A stretch of 64,000 nucleotides of DNA from Zantedeschia hybrid cultivar (GCA_030544215.1 JARZZO010000008.1:15867114-15931113), one strand, 5' to 3'; positions 33,531 to 46,539 are shown, numbered from the stretch's first letter. Translations and numbers: made by a program. Notes: generated from the letters alone by a model not told the origin.

Positions 33531-34256
33531 CCGTCCGATCCAAACTCTGGTTACTCGTCACAATAGAATTTGTATTGAGGAGCAAGACGCACATATGCAA
33601 AGACCTGCAAGAAGAAGAAGACGGTCAGGAGGTCCCTGTTTGGATGGGGAAAATACTCTCTGATGTCTAAGTTAGATTCTTGAGCGAAAGGAAATTGGAT
33701 GACTAGGGTATCTTGGGTGCGTGTGTGCATAAGAGCGTACCTTATTCTAGAGGAAGACTGGTGTATTTATAGCTCCTTCGGAGTGAGATAATGAAGGGCA
33801 ATTTTGTAACGACTCATAGATGGCCTATGATTTAGGCCCCTAATTGAGGGGACCGTGTGACTCCAAGCTGGAATGTGTGATCCTCTCTCTCCATCTGAGG
33901 CGAAGATCGTAGGGCCTTGCCTTGATTTGACAATTGCAATGTATTGACCGTAATTCTCTCTCGTTGGCAGGCATAGAGGATTTGAATTGTCCTGAGAATC
34001 CTTACCTTCTCGACAAGTCGGGAATCTCGGTCTTCACGCTTAGGAAGCGATGACCTTGCCTAACTGGGTGAAGGGGGATGCTTGGGGTCTCGAGAGTCTA
34101 GCTCTCTTGGGAGTTAGGGTGACCTCCTGAGAGGCAGGCCCTTTAGTAGGGAGCCACTGTCCAATAGGCATTGGCCCCTTTGGGGGTTAACCCTCTCGAA
34201 AACTTGAGCCCCCTTCTCGGGGCCTTTGGCCCCACCTTGTTTGTCGGGGGCTTGCA
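33531..34256 (-). mobile_element. Possible LTR remnant, minus orientation
   Basis: A GC-richer island within AT-rich DNA. On the minus strand it begins near TGCAAGCCCCCGACAAAC, has a TATA-like CTATAAATAC at about 33763-33772 and ends near GATCGGACGGTCCTCA. These resemble plant Tat LTR ends, but no target duplication or partner was found. Confidence 0.35.
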
Positions 34257-37200
34257 GATGCTATAACTGTGATGTTGTTTGCACATAGGCCTCTTAACTA
34301 TGTAGGTTTATTTTGAATTTCACCTGAATTAAAATATTATTATCTTATATAAAATATATAAAAAGTATTAAATAAAAATATTAATAATATACTCAATTAA
34401 AGGATAAACACCTCGTAAGAAAAATTGCATTAACATCTACTCGTAAGTTTATTATATATATTTAGCATCAATAAAATTATTTATCTTTTTTTGTAGAATA
34501 AAAATATTTTAATTTAGATAAAACTTTAAAACAGACCACATACTTGACGGATTATATACAAATATCCTTACAGTTAGGGTAGTTATACACAAATATGAGT
34601 CATGCATAGATCATCCACAAATAGAAAATCTTTTAAGAATTTATTCGCAAAACCCCCCAAAGTGAAAATCTAAACTTCCCTAAGACGTCCAAACTTAAAA
34701 AATAAAGAGACGTGGAGAAAGAGGATGGAGAGCAATGACTTAGAAAGCTAACCAGGGGAACATCTGCTGCTTTTAGTCTTCTTTGCGACAATGACAAATG
34801 CATTGCAAAGTTCCACTTCTGCTCACGAGTGTCCCATGGATGGATGAAGTGGGCATCGTCGTGGGTTGTCCATTCTCAACTCTTCATCCTCCATATATAT
34901 TAGTCATGGTCACACGGAAGCTGCCAAAGTGAGGTCTCACATCCTTTGTGGGTTCCTCAGTTGGTCAACAGCAGCCAACACGCATTTGATTGCCATATTT
35001 GCAGCAAAAGAATACCCATGCCTGCTCATCTCGATGGCGATGTTTTCGCGATGTAAATGGTAATTAGTGGTAGACGTAGAAATTTTGTCTAGTAAAATCA
35101 CTCAGACATTAAGTCATAAGCATGATTGGATTAGTAGTGTCTTAATTAAGCTAGGTCATAGGAGACCCTGAATTGGATCAGTGTTGTCTTGAGCTGGGTC
35201 ATTAAGATTCCGAACTAGACTGCTTAGAATTGGGCTAATAAATTTGACAAAATTCAATAAGGTCCCAAAATCTCACTGAATTAATGTTGCCACTACTGGG
35301 TAATATTATACTTGATTGTTTTTAGTGACGGCAAGAGTGCAACCAAGGCCTCAATCAAATGAATAAGAATCCCAAAGCATAAACCAATCTTTGTGGATGG
35401 TGAATTGGGCATCAGCCTCTTGATCTTACTTAAGTCTGTTACTCGACCGTTCATTTACATATGGTTGTGGTAATTTCAATCTTTTTACTGTGTATTGGGT
35501 GAGCAGACCATCCAACTCAGAGATTTTAAATATTTAACAGAGCAGCCTCCATTATATTAGTTATCGTTTGTGCTCTTTTTTAATTTAATATATGATTATT
35601 CTAACAAGTCTCTTCATGTAGATGTCGATTTAAGTTATCACGTAAATTATGTCAAATGTGGGATATATGGTTCAAGATCATAACCATCATCTTTAATATA
35701 GTACATTATTAGATTAGGGGGTTATTGAAATGAAAATATCAAGACACCGGGTATAGTAAACCCAACTATTATAAGCATATGATCTTATTTTTATCCCTTA
35801 ATTATTGCGAGGTTATTCTAATATCTACGGCCAAAAGGAAGCAACACCGTCAAAGAAAAAAATCTCTTCACTCCCTCCCTCCACCTTCACTGAATATATG
35901 TCGCTTTAAAATCACATAAAAACTTTCAAGAAAAGAATCTAAGAAATAATTACTACGCCTGCTGGGAGAGTACAACGCACCCATTATATACTATGACCAA
36001 GAAAAAAAAAAAAAGGGAACACCAGATCAAACGCTACATGGGGGGTTTAAATCTCACTCACTCCTGTGGGCAGTGCAGTGGCCATGCACTGTGTGATCCA
36101 CTGATCAGGTGGCGGGTGCACTATACTGATCGCTACAACAGTGCATAAAATATTTTTCATAAAATCTATTGAAAAGATACACATTTGAGCCGAATCTAGG
36201 GACAGGCCCAGGAAAGCGCGGAGGCCCCGGACTTGGCCCATCTTTGATAATCTCGGGCTCTGGGCCCTGGCATCGTATGGGCCGGCCAACGCTGCCCAGC
36301 CCGACTTGGCGGAAAATCCTAACCTAGCCCGTTTCTTCACAACTCCTGGTTGCATTATATGACATAGAAATATGAAATATAGGTACATAACTTTATGCAA
36401 CTTAATCTCCAAACCAAGTATTCCTCCGTCCGAACTTTTATGAGGGGTATTCTGGTTAAACACGGATTAGGCTTGGAGCACCTAACCAGTACTCGAGAAT
36501 GTTCTAGGGTGTAATCCGACCGCTGCAAAGTTAGGAACCAATCTTAACGAGGGGGGTGTTTGCATGAATCAATTTTTGATAAGGGATGTTTGGTTTGATC
36601 ACCACAAAATATCAGTAAATACTTAAAGAAGATCTTTATCTAAATTTAGATCTAAGAAGGGCACTTATGTATACCAGAAATCTAACAAAATGCAAGACGC
36701 TGGCTTCTATTTTCCTTTGAGCACACGGAGGTTAGAGCTGCTAACGAATGTTTGATGATTAGTTTGTAAGACAATTTGATAATAACTTGACTTGATCTGT
36801 TTATCAAATTATACGAACGAGTTTGAATAAAACTTTGAACTCGGTTAATTAAATAAGTCAAATTTGAATACATGTGAGTTCAACTTGATTATGTTCATGA
36901 ACAAATTTGTTTAAGTATTTGTTAAGAGTTCATTTTAATACTCGTTAAAAATTTATTTACTAATTAAAAATTCGTTTAAGTATTCATTAGCTCTTTTAAA
37001 TACTCATTTAATTATTTTATTCATGAATGAATTCAATTAATGAGATATTTAATGTCTTATAAAGTTTTCTATCAAATAACTTCTATTTTGTTTTCATGTA
37101 AAATGGGCCACATGGAAAGCTTTTCCCGAGAAGTATATCACAATCACTTAGTAATCCGTAAAACTCTAGTCAACAACATCTCATTTTCTTGATTTTGACA

Positions 37201-38053
37201 TCCATGGGATAAGTCCGAATGTCCTTTTTCAAAGAAGTTGAAAATACTTTCGTGAGCATCAATGACGATTTTATTTTCATTTTCCTTGTAAATGTATTTC
37301 TTAAAAATTTTGTTCCGTCCAATTATGTTTTACGTGTAATTAAACGGACCCTAAGCGCAACAACTTAGCACTCACAATGATTTGACTTAAACTTATAAAT
37401 TTAGATTCAAAACATTTTAAACTAAATCTATCATGAATTCATTAGGTTCGCTGGTTACTTGATATTCAACTCGATCTGGTTCGACATTTAAACAAATCAA
37501 ATTTGAACAATCATCATAGATATTTGAGCCGACTCAACTCAACTCATTTGCACTCCTAACCGGGGTGGGTGGGTTGTTTATGAGAGCGGCTTCAACAGGC
37601 TATGGGACAAGAATTGGAGAGGGCGGGTAACAAATGCAACCACCAATTTGGCATCTGCAATTGGTTGCTCAAGTTTGGTTTGTTTAGATGTTGAAATATG
37701 TTAAAAATATGAGGAACATATTAGTAATGGAGATTGACTTCAACTGTATGCCAGAATTCATGTCGAGCTGATGTTATCAATATTATTAGTATTTTCACAA
37801 TTTAAAATAATTAAATAGTTTAATTATGAAATAGTGATTTACCTCAATCATATATTCTAATTATAAAGATATAAAAATAAATTTAAAAATAGACCAGAGT
37901 ATGGTACTCTTTAGTGGTTAGAAGGGCGACTTTGCAATCGTTAGTGCACGTCATCCATGTGCAAGTGACCTAGACAGGAAATTATCTGACACGGCAGTTG
38001 CTGGCCGTGAAAGTGCGAGATGCCATCAAGAGGGACTTGACATCTAATTAGTT
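34257..38053. other. Intergenic DNA without recognised genes
   Basis: Mostly AT-rich. The stretch 36040-36340 is GC-richer and contains a short inverted pair (CAGTGCAGTGGCCATGCACTG) but no domain. Stretches 36760-37030 and 37380-37560 consist of degenerate GAACTCG/TTTGAA words that recur at 45600-45770. Short ORFs here have no recognisable homology. Confidence 0.5.
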
Positions 38054-38066
38054 AGATGGGTCAGGG

Positions 38067-38357
38067 TTGACGAGCTGCCCAGTGCAGTTGGTTCCAGGGA
38101 GGTTGCAGGTTGGATCTTGGTTGGGCCTAAAAATTCTCAGTCATATGGCTTCGGTGCTATTGGAATATTTAATCTCCTGGTCCGTGGGATCATTTTCTCA
38201 GAAACTAGGTGGACCTAAAATTATCGCCTAATTAGGCGGACCCCTCGACCCGACCGAAATTATCTCTAACTATGGAAGAAATCTCGGGTTCCGATTGAAC
38301 CCCGGTCACTTGTAAATAGTTGTACAGATCCGGCCTTCGGGTCCTGCCAAAAAAAAG
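38067..38357 (+). mobile_element. tRNA-derived SINE with 13-bp target duplication
   Basis: The flanks AGATGGGTCAGGG (38054-38066) and AGATAGGTCAAGG (38358-38370) match at 11 of 13 bases. The 5' end carries an A-box-like GAGCTGCCCAGTGCAGTTGG, then a B-box-like GGTTGGATC. The 3' end is GGCCTTCGGGTCCTGCC followed by an A tract. The 291-bp length, internal pol III boxes, A tail and target duplications fit a plant SINE. Confidence 0.7.
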
Positions 38358-38370
38358 AGATAGGTCAAGG

Positions 38371-38887
38371 TCATCAATTTGATCTGAACTAGATAGACCT
38401 GTGTATCAGGATAGTCCAATATTCTTAGACATGTGAGGCCGAGTTGTACGGTATATGTGACGTGCCCAATGCATGCACAGCTTGATCTCATGTGTCTGAG
38501 AGGCGTTGAGTGATCCAGACCTATGGGTCTAGACGATCTCATTCCAACTGGATCTGGTTCAGTTAGCCCTCTCATGACTTTTTAATTTAGAGAGGTCACA
38601 GATTTAATTTTCATTAGATATATACATTTCGTATATGAGAACATGATCCACAAGATTTCTTCTTTCAATGGTAGAATTGGTTTGAAACAGTCACTTAATT
38701 AAGTAAAAAAATCATGTTTAATATGAAAATATCTTCAATAAGGAGATACTTATAAATCGAACTTCTTCAACTTAGGAGGCATTGTAAATACTTAACTATT
38801 AAGCCAAATGTACAAAAAAAAAAAAAAAAGATAAATGAAGGTTGATCCAAACATCAGAATCAACAAGATGCCTGGTTTATCCGAGAG
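38371..38887. other. Intergenic DNA
   Basis: No supported gene. An A tract lies at about 38814-38829. Confidence 0.5.
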
Positions 38888-39424
38888 GAGTAATATTTTA
38901 TGTAATGCCATGGATTGCAATGCATAGCACAGCAGCCGTCTGATCTGGTTCGATCGGACGGCTGCTGTGCAGCCCGCCTAATTTAAGGGGAGCCGACTAG
39001 GTGATGTTTTTTAATTTTTTAATTTTTTTGTTGGATTTTTTTAGAACTTCCGATCAAAAATCCGAGAGAACATTCGGATTGCTCGGATCGATTCCGACCC
39101 GATTATATATTTTTTTTCACAAAAAAACATGTTGCATGTAAATTGAGATTTGTGTCTAAATTTTTTTTTTTTTTAAAATATATAGTTGAGTCGGGGCCGA
39201 CCCGAGCAATCCGAATATACTCTCGGATTTTTGATCGGACGCTCAAAAAAAAATAAAAGAAATCTAACAAATAATAAAAAATTAAAAAACGCCCCCAACA
39301 GACTCCCCTTAAATTAGACGGGCTGCACAGCAGCCGTCCGATCGAACCAGATCGGACGGCTGCTGTGCCATGCATTGCAATCCACGTTAGATTGCAATGC
39401 ACGACATTACGGCAAGTATTACTC
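38888..39424. mobile_element. Mutator-like foldback MITE 1
   Basis: Long terminal inverted repeats start GAGTAATA and end TATTACTC. The arms pair for well over 100 bases, including ATCGGACGGCTGCTGTGC. Flanking 9-mers ATCCGAGAG (38879-38887) and ATCGAAGAG (39425-39433) match at 7 of 9, consistent with a 9-bp duplication as made by Mutator-type transposases. No coding capacity. Confidence 0.78.
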
Positions 39425-40850
39425 ATCGAAGAGATATGGGGAGTTCTATTCCTTCTGGCGTTCATTTTTTCATCTGCACCTGAACCATCTCTCGAACTTA
39501 CATGTCAAGTCGCAATGTGTCTGTTAGAGTCGAGTCATGAGTAAAATATGAACAAGGTTGCTTAACCTGAATCCGACTTAATACACAATTTCGAGTGTAG
39601 GCAATGCAATCCATATATAAAAGTTGTCTGACTTGGTATAAAACATTATAAAACACCATTTTATATTGCATAGAAATGGAACGTTTAATTGAGTTTCAAT
39701 AATAGATTATGACTCAACATAAAATGCAGTCTTTTACATCATTTTTGGTAGACCAAACAAGAAGCTCTTTTGCATTGGGAAGGATAAATGTGGCTGCTCT
39801 CTTTCTGGTCCTGGCAGAGCATACAAGTGTAAGTGCCCAACACCTTTTAAAAGGCATTTCTTTATCAAGAAGGCACTCGTCTGCAAGCGTCCAAAGGGAA
39901 GTTTAAATCTTTCATATCGATGCACCGGCCATTTCCCAGTTTCCTTCCGCAGGCCTGTTGCAGCTTAACATGTTATTTTATTTTTAAAGAGAAAGTAAAA
40001 AATCCAAATTATAATATATAAAAGTTTTTCAAATTAGATATTCCACCTATTTTCTATTTATCGAGTATATGACGTGTGTGAAAGTAACAAACCGCATAAG
40101 AAATACTGAATGAGAAAGAAGACAATGGGAGACTTAACACGATAGGGTGTGCCATTAGAATTTTGCATAAACAAGTGAAAAATGAAAATAAAACGAAAGA
40201 TGTCATAGATGGCTAAATTGAGAGAAACTGAAAACAAATGGACAATAGGACAATTTGGTTTGAAGGATACATGTTTATCATTGTCTGAAATCATCTTGAA
40301 CTCTAGAAATATATATCCTTTGAACTTCAAAAAAGGATAAATGAATAGATATTAAGGTACCACACCCTAGTGTAACATAAATATGAGATCTTTTCGAAAA
40401 ATCATGATTTAATCACATCTTTTCATCTTAACATATTTTTCTAATGATTTATTGAAATAACCTTTTTAAAATCTTACAAAGTCACAATTTAATCACATGT
40501 TTTCAAATAGATCATTGTTTTTAAAGGGAAGCAAGTCATTTTATATCGAATATTTCTAAAATTTATATTACATTTAAAATTAAACTTTACATATTAAAAA
40601 TAGTGCTATCATTATTGTTTCACTAAATTTCCAACGTTTTTGTTGACTTGAGCTTTTTGTTCTTGAGATCTATCTTTTCCTGAATCTCCACTCGACGACA
40701 TTACAACAGCCAACTGATGCGTACTGCAAGGGTGCTTCCTTTAGGCTTTCCATGCATTTGTTTGCGCTACTATAATGCATTGACTATTTGAGCCTAGGTA
40801 CGAGGGAGGTGATTCTCCCACTATCTCTTTTTCTTAGGAGTTTCATAAAA
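39425..40850. other. AT-rich intergenic DNA
   Basis: Nothing recognisable; short ORFs at 39709-39906 and 40058-40330 have no known motif. Confidence 0.5.
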
Positions 40851-41484
40851 GAGTAATACTTGCTGTAATGCCATGTATTGTAATCCAACGTAAATTGTAA
40901 TGCATGGCACAACATCTGTCCGATCTGACTCAATCAGACGGTTACTGTGCAGTCCGTCTAATTTAAGAGGAGCCGGTCGGGAGGTGTTTTTTATTTTTTT
41001 GTCGAATTTTTTAATTTTTTTGGAACGTCCGATCAAAAATTTGAAAGTACATCTGAGTTGTTCGGGTCAACTTCGACCTGACTGTATATTTTCTTTTTTT
41101 AAAAAAAATGGATACAAACTTCGATTTACGTGCAACATGTTTTTTTTGAAAAAAAAATATACAATCAGGTTGGAGCCGACTCAAGCAATCCGGATGTATT
41201 TTCGGATTTTTGATCGGACGCTCCAAAAATTAAAAAATTTTGACAAGAAAATAAAAAATATATACAATCAGGTCGGAGCCGACCCAAGCAATCCGGATGT
41301 ATTTTCGGATTTTTGATCGGACGCTCCAAAAATTAAAAAATTTTGACAAGAAAATAAAAAAAAATAAAAAACACTCCCACAACCGGCTCCCCTTACAGTA
41401 GACGGGCTGCACAATAGCCGTCCGATCGGGTCAAATCGGATAGCTGTTGTGCTACACTGCATGACATTGCAGTAAGTATTACTC
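40851..41484. mobile_element. Mutator-like foldback MITE 2, same family as MITE 1
   Basis: It starts GAGTAATACTTGCTGTAATG and ends CATTGCAGTAAGTATTACTC. Flanking 9-mers TTCATAAAA and TTCGTAGAA match at 7 of 9. An internal segment (TTTTTGATCGGACGCTCC plus AAAATTTTGACAAGAAAA) is tandemly repeated at about 41206 and 41310. Confidence 0.78.
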
Positions 41485-41569
41485 TTCGTAGAATCGAAAA
41501 AAGAGAGGAAAAGTGAGTGTCAAGAGAAGTCCCAAATTCAAAGTTTAACTTTTTGAAAGCCCGTTTATT

Positions 41570-42151
41570 TTTACTACGCCCATTTTAACTTCTCCCGAAA
41601 AAATTAGAGCTTTGAAATCTTTCCCTATGTGTAAACAAACCTACCTAGATAATGTATGATCCAGCATAGATGACTCAATTAATCCTTCTAACAAAAGAGA
41701 TGAGATCATCTAAATTGAAACTTCTTTTTTTAAATTTTTATATACCTTTACTCATGGAGATAAGAGAGACAGTCTTTTCCTATCTTTTTTATAATAAATA
41801 GCATATTTATTCTCCTCCCCATATAAATTGAGGACTTACAAAAATTAAAAAAAATTGATCGAAAATCTCATCTCAACATTAGTTCTCCAATATCTGACGA
41901 ACAACTGACTCTTTTCAAACCTTGCAGTGGTGGAGACCTGATGGCACTGGTCAGTACTTGGCTTGGCCCTTTTTAGTGTCTGAAGAAGACTCCCCGGCTA
42001 GTAACCGAAAGATGTTGGCGCACGAGACAAGTATTGTGTGGAGTGGGTCACGCGTGACAGTTTCAGTAGGGTTTGCCCCGCGAATCGAGGAAGGCCTCGG
42101 GCGAGGAATTTGCTCGGAACATTAGAAGAGATGAATGCTCGAGGATAAAGT
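41570..42151. repeat. Duplicated segment, copy 1
   Basis: It matches 42296-43325 with scattered substitutions, from TACTACGCCCATTTTAACTTCT to GAGATGAATGCTCGAGGA. No coding function recognised. Confidence 0.8.
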
Positions 42152-42154
42152 GAC

Positions 42155-42290
42155 GAGTAATACTTACTGTAATGTTTTAACTGACATTTTGTTGAGTAGT
42201 AAATATATTACTTTTTTTCTAATTTTTTTTTAAACATCCGATTAAAAATTCGACGGTATAATTAACAAGTTCGAGTCGCCCTGAACTAAT
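42155..42290. mobile_element. Truncated MITE of the same family at the duplication junction
   Basis: GAGTAATACTTACTGTAATG matches the MITE 2 left terminus, and the fragment includes the internal ACATCCGATTAAAAATTCGA. The right inverted repeat is missing; the sequence passes directly into duplication copy 2. Confidence 0.6.
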
Positions 42291-42295
42291 TATAA

Positions 42296-43325
42296 ATACT
42301 ACGCTTATTTTAACTTCTTCCAAAAAGAATTAGAGCTTTAAAATCTTTCCCTAAGTGTAAACAAACTTACCTAGATTATGTATGATCCAGAATAGACGAC
42401 TCAATCCTTCTAACATAAGAGATGAGATCTGAAACCTCTTTTTTTGAATTTTTGTATATATTCACTTACATGGAGATAGAGTAATGTTTGGTGCATTGAG
42501 GGAGGGTAGCGCAGGCCACGTGGCCTGCACTGTCTCCCTTGGCGTCGTCCGATTATAGGTTAAGATCGGACGACGCTGCAGTGCGTTTTATTTATTTGAT
42601 TTTCTTGTTCAAAATTTTTTATTTTTTTTAGATGTTCGATCAAAAATTCAAGAGTATATCCGGAAAATTCGAGTCGGCCCCACTATATATATATATATTA
42701 AAAAATATATTTGATACTCACCTCAATTTTTGTATAATTATTTCTTTTTTTATTTCGAAAAAAATATAGTGAGATCAGAGCTGTCCCGAATCTCTTCGGA
42801 TGTATCTTCGAATTTTTGATCGGATGTCTCAAAAAATTAAAAAAATCAAGTAAAAAATAAAAACACACTATAACGTGAGGCAGTGCAAGCCATGTGACCT
42901 GCATTGCCCACCTCGGTGTTGAAGGGGATAATAGATACATAATCTTTTTCTATCTTTTTTATGACAAATAACCCATCTACTGTCATCTCCGTATAAGTTG
43001 AGAGCCTACAAAAAATTAAAAAATAGATGGAAGATGTCATCTCAACATTAATTCTCCAATATCTGACGAACAACCGACTCTTCTCAAACCTTGCAGTGGC
43101 GGAAACCTGACGGCACTGATCAGTACTTGGCTCCGACTCCCCGGCTCGGAACCGAAAGATGTTGGCGCACGAGACAAGTTTTGTGCCTTTTTTGAGAAAA
43201 CAAGTTTTGTGTGGAGTGGGGTCACGCGTGAGCCTTTTCAGTTGGGTTTGTGCCCGCGAATCGAGGAAGGCCTCAGGCGAGGAGTTTGTTCGAAACAAAT
43301 AAAAGAGATGAATGCTCCAGGACAA
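42296..43325. repeat. Duplicated segment, copy 2, interrupted by MITE 3
   Basis: It is collinear with 41570-42151. An extra 430 or so bases (42486-42922) account for most of the length difference, and a short extra stretch lies near 43180-43205. Confidence 0.8.
42486..42922. mobile_element. Foldback MITE 3 inside duplication copy 2
   Basis: Absent from copy 1. The inner arms pair (GCAGGCCACGTGGCCTGCACTG at about 42519 with the complement at about 42880-42905). It shares the core TTTTTGATCGGATG with MITEs 1 and 2. The flanks ATGGAGATA and AAGGGGATA match at 7 of 9. The left end keeps GAGTAATG; the right end seems trimmed. Confidence 0.6.
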
Positions 43326-44196
43326 AATGGTCCATATATACGCATTTTTGGTGCAGACGCTGAATCAATTTGTTGCTCTTGGCCTGCTAACAAAGAGACT
43401 AATATTCTCCCTTTAAAAAAGGCATTTGTTCAAAAGAGGATATATGGTAAGAGACTTGGCATATAATATATATGAATATCATTTGTCAAAATTTAAAAGG
43501 TTTGAAAGAAAAATGTGATAATACAGTACACAAACATTAGTAAATTGGTGCAGAAAAGTCAGAAGATTAGGGTTTCACCTTTCGTCCAGAGTTTAGACGC
43601 TTCTTCTTCTTTTTTTCGAAATGTTCGCTCAACAAGTCAAAACTAACATGATTAGATGCCACTGTTTGGGGGATACTCATGAGATTTAGGTAATTCCAAA
43701 TGTACTGTTTACAATAAGAAAAATCTATTAAATTTGTAGCAGTACATGAGAATAATTAAAATGGTAGGTACCAAATAAACAAATATTTCCTCTTTATCTT
43801 TCATTAATTCAATCTGACAAATTGGGAGCAGTACTAATTTTATTTGAAAATTACTAGGTGTGCAAGCATAGGATATATAGATTTATATCTGACATGGGTT
43901 TTTAACAAAATAAGATCTTGTCCGAGTGCGTTTGGACTTCACAAACAGAACAAACGTCAAACCAATTCCCCAAAGGTGCTTTAAACACAAAATCTTAGAG
44001 ACAAACTGACAAATAGAAACAAACATCTGCTTAAGGTGAAGGCATGCTCTGGACTACACACCTTAAACTAAATAACCCAAGTTAAAACATAAGAAGAAGT
44101 CCAACATCAAACACTTTAAACCACAAGCTCACTCCACAAGCTTGGAAATCCCAAGGTCAACTACACAAGCTCGGTCTTAAGAACAAGTACACATGA
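43326..44196. other. Intergenic DNA and 3' flank of the dirigent pseudogene
   Basis: AT-rich; no supported feature. Confidence 0.5.
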
Positions 44197-44785
44197 TCAA
44201 TAGCACTCGTACAGCTTGATGTCGAGCCGGAGGCGGAAGTAGACTTCGCCCTCGGAGGCGTCGGTCGTGAGGGTGACGACCCCCCGCGCCATGAAGAAGT
44301 CCCCCGTGCCGCCGACGACGGAGATGTCCCTGGTCTGGTTCATGAGCGGGTCGGCGCCGAGCAGGTTTAGGGTGCCCTGGTAGTCCGTGGAGTTGAGCAC
44401 CAGGCTGAAGGCGACCCACGCCGTGTAGATGCCCTTGTTGTCGTAGAGGTAGAGGCCCTGGGTGCGCCCCACCGGGGGGGAGTGCAGGTTGTTGTCCAGC
44501 GTCACGGGGTCGTCGACCACGGCGACGTCGCCGAAATGCATCAGAGGGGCCAGCACGGTGCGGTTCGCCCACAGCGGCGCCGCCACGATGGCCGCCGTCG
44601 CATTGGCGGCGTTCCTGCCGTTGTAGATGATGTCGTGGAAGTAGAGCACCAGGGTCCTGCAGGGCTGGCGCAGTTGGTGCGGGCCTGCTGGCCCTCTTGG
44701 CGGACGTTTTGGGGGAGGAGAGAGATAGAGATATGAAGAGTAGCACTACTGCCAGGGCAGTAGGCGAGACGAGCCTCCTGTCCAT
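44197..44785 (-). pseudogene. Dirigent family gene, near full-length, with a frameshift
   Basis: Dirigent proteins are secreted and steer stereospecific coupling of monolignol radicals in the cell wall. The minus-strand ATG at 44785 encodes a signal peptide (MDRRLVSPTALAVVLLFISL...). The mature domain is in another frame: QLRQPCRTLVLYFHDIIYNG, then LDNNLHSPPVGRTQGLY, GADPLMNQTRDISVVGGTGD and FFMARGV, to the normal end DIKLYECY. A single-base shift lies at about 44665-44700, between signal peptide and domain. Otherwise length and motifs are typical and there is no intron. A TATA box (TTATATAA, about 44938-44946) lies about 155 bp upstream. It could be functional if the shift is a sequencing error. 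Confidence 0.85.
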
Positions 44786-44937
44786 CTCTGTGGGGTGGAA
44801 ATGGAGGAGGAGGAGATGAGAGACAATGGAAGAACGGCAACAGAAGGAAGCAGCAAGCAAAGGCAGAGACTGCGACCAGGGAGTGTGCGTGTGTTGTTAT
44901 ATGGAGATGGATGGCTTTGTTCCCGCACAGCGTCTGC

Positions 44938-44946
44938 TTATATAAT
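44938..44946 (-). promoter_or_regulatory. TATA box of the dirigent gene
   Basis: TTATATAA, read on either strand, sits about 155 bp upstream of the ATG at 44785 with no intervening long ORF. Confidence 0.55.
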
Positions 44947-45939
44947 GCCATAATAATCTCGGTGAGATGAGGGCTAATGCCATAGAAGGAATTAATACCC
45001 ATGCATGCTTACTTGGAAGTTGGAAGGAACGTTTCCAGATCTATTTAATTAAGATTGTTTGGTTGGACTTAACATATTATAAAATATTAATTTTAAGATC
45101 ATTGATTTTAAAATTAATCACCAAAAAATTGTTGATTCTAAGATCATAAGTTTAAAACTCTCGGTTGTGGTTTGCTTTGGTGATTTTGAATTATTATTTT
45201 GTTATAATTTATAATTTATATATTTCATTATAAAATATTTTTTGTTATAATTTATAATAATCTATGACATAGCAAGTGAACTCCCTTTGGATAACATGTG
45301 ACTTCCTTAGTCATCGTGGACTTGGACTATTGTCCGGTGTCCACCGACCTCAGCGTTTGTCATCAAGGTATCACGGCGTCAAAGGGAGAGTTTACTTGTC
45401 CAAGGAAGAGGAAGAAAGTTGAAACGTTGTTATTCATGTTAAGTTGGGTCATGTTGTAATGCAAGATGTCATTGATTTAGTTAGATGGTAGGTATATGGA
45501 TTTTGTAACTTTTTCAACAGATAGATCACACAAATATTAAATGCGAGTGCAAGATTTTAAACGTGACAAATATACGTACGCATGACAAATATTCCATATA
45601 AATGAGTTTGTTCATGAACATGATTAAGTCAAGTTCGCTTGTGTTCAAGTTAGGTTCGTTCGACTTTAAATTTTTGTTCAAATTTATCTATTTAACTTAA
45701 TAATCGAGCTAAGTCAAAATATTATCAAACAATTTCATGAGCCATTCGTCGAACATATTAATTCATTTACAGCGTTATATCTGGGTGCAACCTTATGTCT
45801 CCTTTTAGCTTGGTTCTGTTAAACATGGAATAGTACTTGGGGGTGATGAAATGAATTGTAATGTACTTGGCACTGTTCGTTCGATCGTTTTGTTGGGATG
45901 GCAGCGTAACCATGTGTATTTTTTTTAATCTTTCCAAAG

Positions 45940-46262
45940 AAACCGCTCCAGGTCAGCCTCCTTGATGTCGAGGCGTGGGCGGAAGTAGACTTGCCCTTGA
46001 AGGCATCGGTGGTGACGGTGGCGATCCTACGCGCCATGAAGAAGTCCCCCGTGCCGCTGACCACTGGGACATCCTTGGTCCTGTTCATGAACGGGTCGGC
46101 GCCAAGCAGGCTGAGGGTGCCCTCGTAGTCTGTGGAGTTGAGCGCTAGGCTGAAGGCGAGCCACGTCGTGTAGACGACCTTGCTGTCGTACAGGTAGAGG
46201 CCCTGGGCGCCACCCACGGGGGTGGAGTGCAGGTTGTTGTCTAGTGTCGCGGGGTCGTTGAA
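45940..46262 (-). pseudogene. Dirigent fragment, paralogue of 44197-44785
   Basis: On the minus strand it encodes DPATLDNNLHSTPVGGAQGL, YDSKVVYTTWLAFSLALN, LLGADPFMNRTKDVPV and GTGDFFMARRI, clearly the C-terminal two-thirds of a dirigent domain. The N-terminal third and signal peptide are missing; unrelated sequence starts right of 46262. Near 45985 the frame shifts, so the usual EGEVYFRLRLDIK end is lost. The two copies are about 1.2 kb apart in the same orientation, suggesting tandem duplication followed by decay. Confidence 0.85.
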
Positions 46263-46534
46263 CACCCTTCGGGAGCAACATCCTTCATCAGAAAAGAAGG
46301 ACCATCCACGAGTGAGGATGAAAAACACAGCAGTGAACTATCTCTTTTTTAAAGAAGAATCGATCCTCGTCGAAGAGAGATCTAAAAAAGATTATTCGAA
46401 GGTCTACCCTATCCAAGGAGTCACATGTGGCAGTTCAAAAAGTCAATGGCCAATGGAACATATCGAAGAACGCACAACTCATATCTCAGCAAGTCGTTGG
46501 CTAGAAGGTACTATGCACAACCCTCATTTTCTTT
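46263..46534. other. Unassigned segment between dirigent fragment and solo LTR D
   Basis: Moderate GC and a 119-codon plus-strand ORF without known motifs. It replaces the missing 5' part of the dirigent fragment, so it is probably inserted or rearranged DNA. Confidence 0.4.
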
Positions 46535-46539
46535 TCCAC

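Noticed and set aside
34866..35063. 65-codon ORF in intergenic DNA
   Set aside because: No known motif, AT-rich context, no promoter or splice support.
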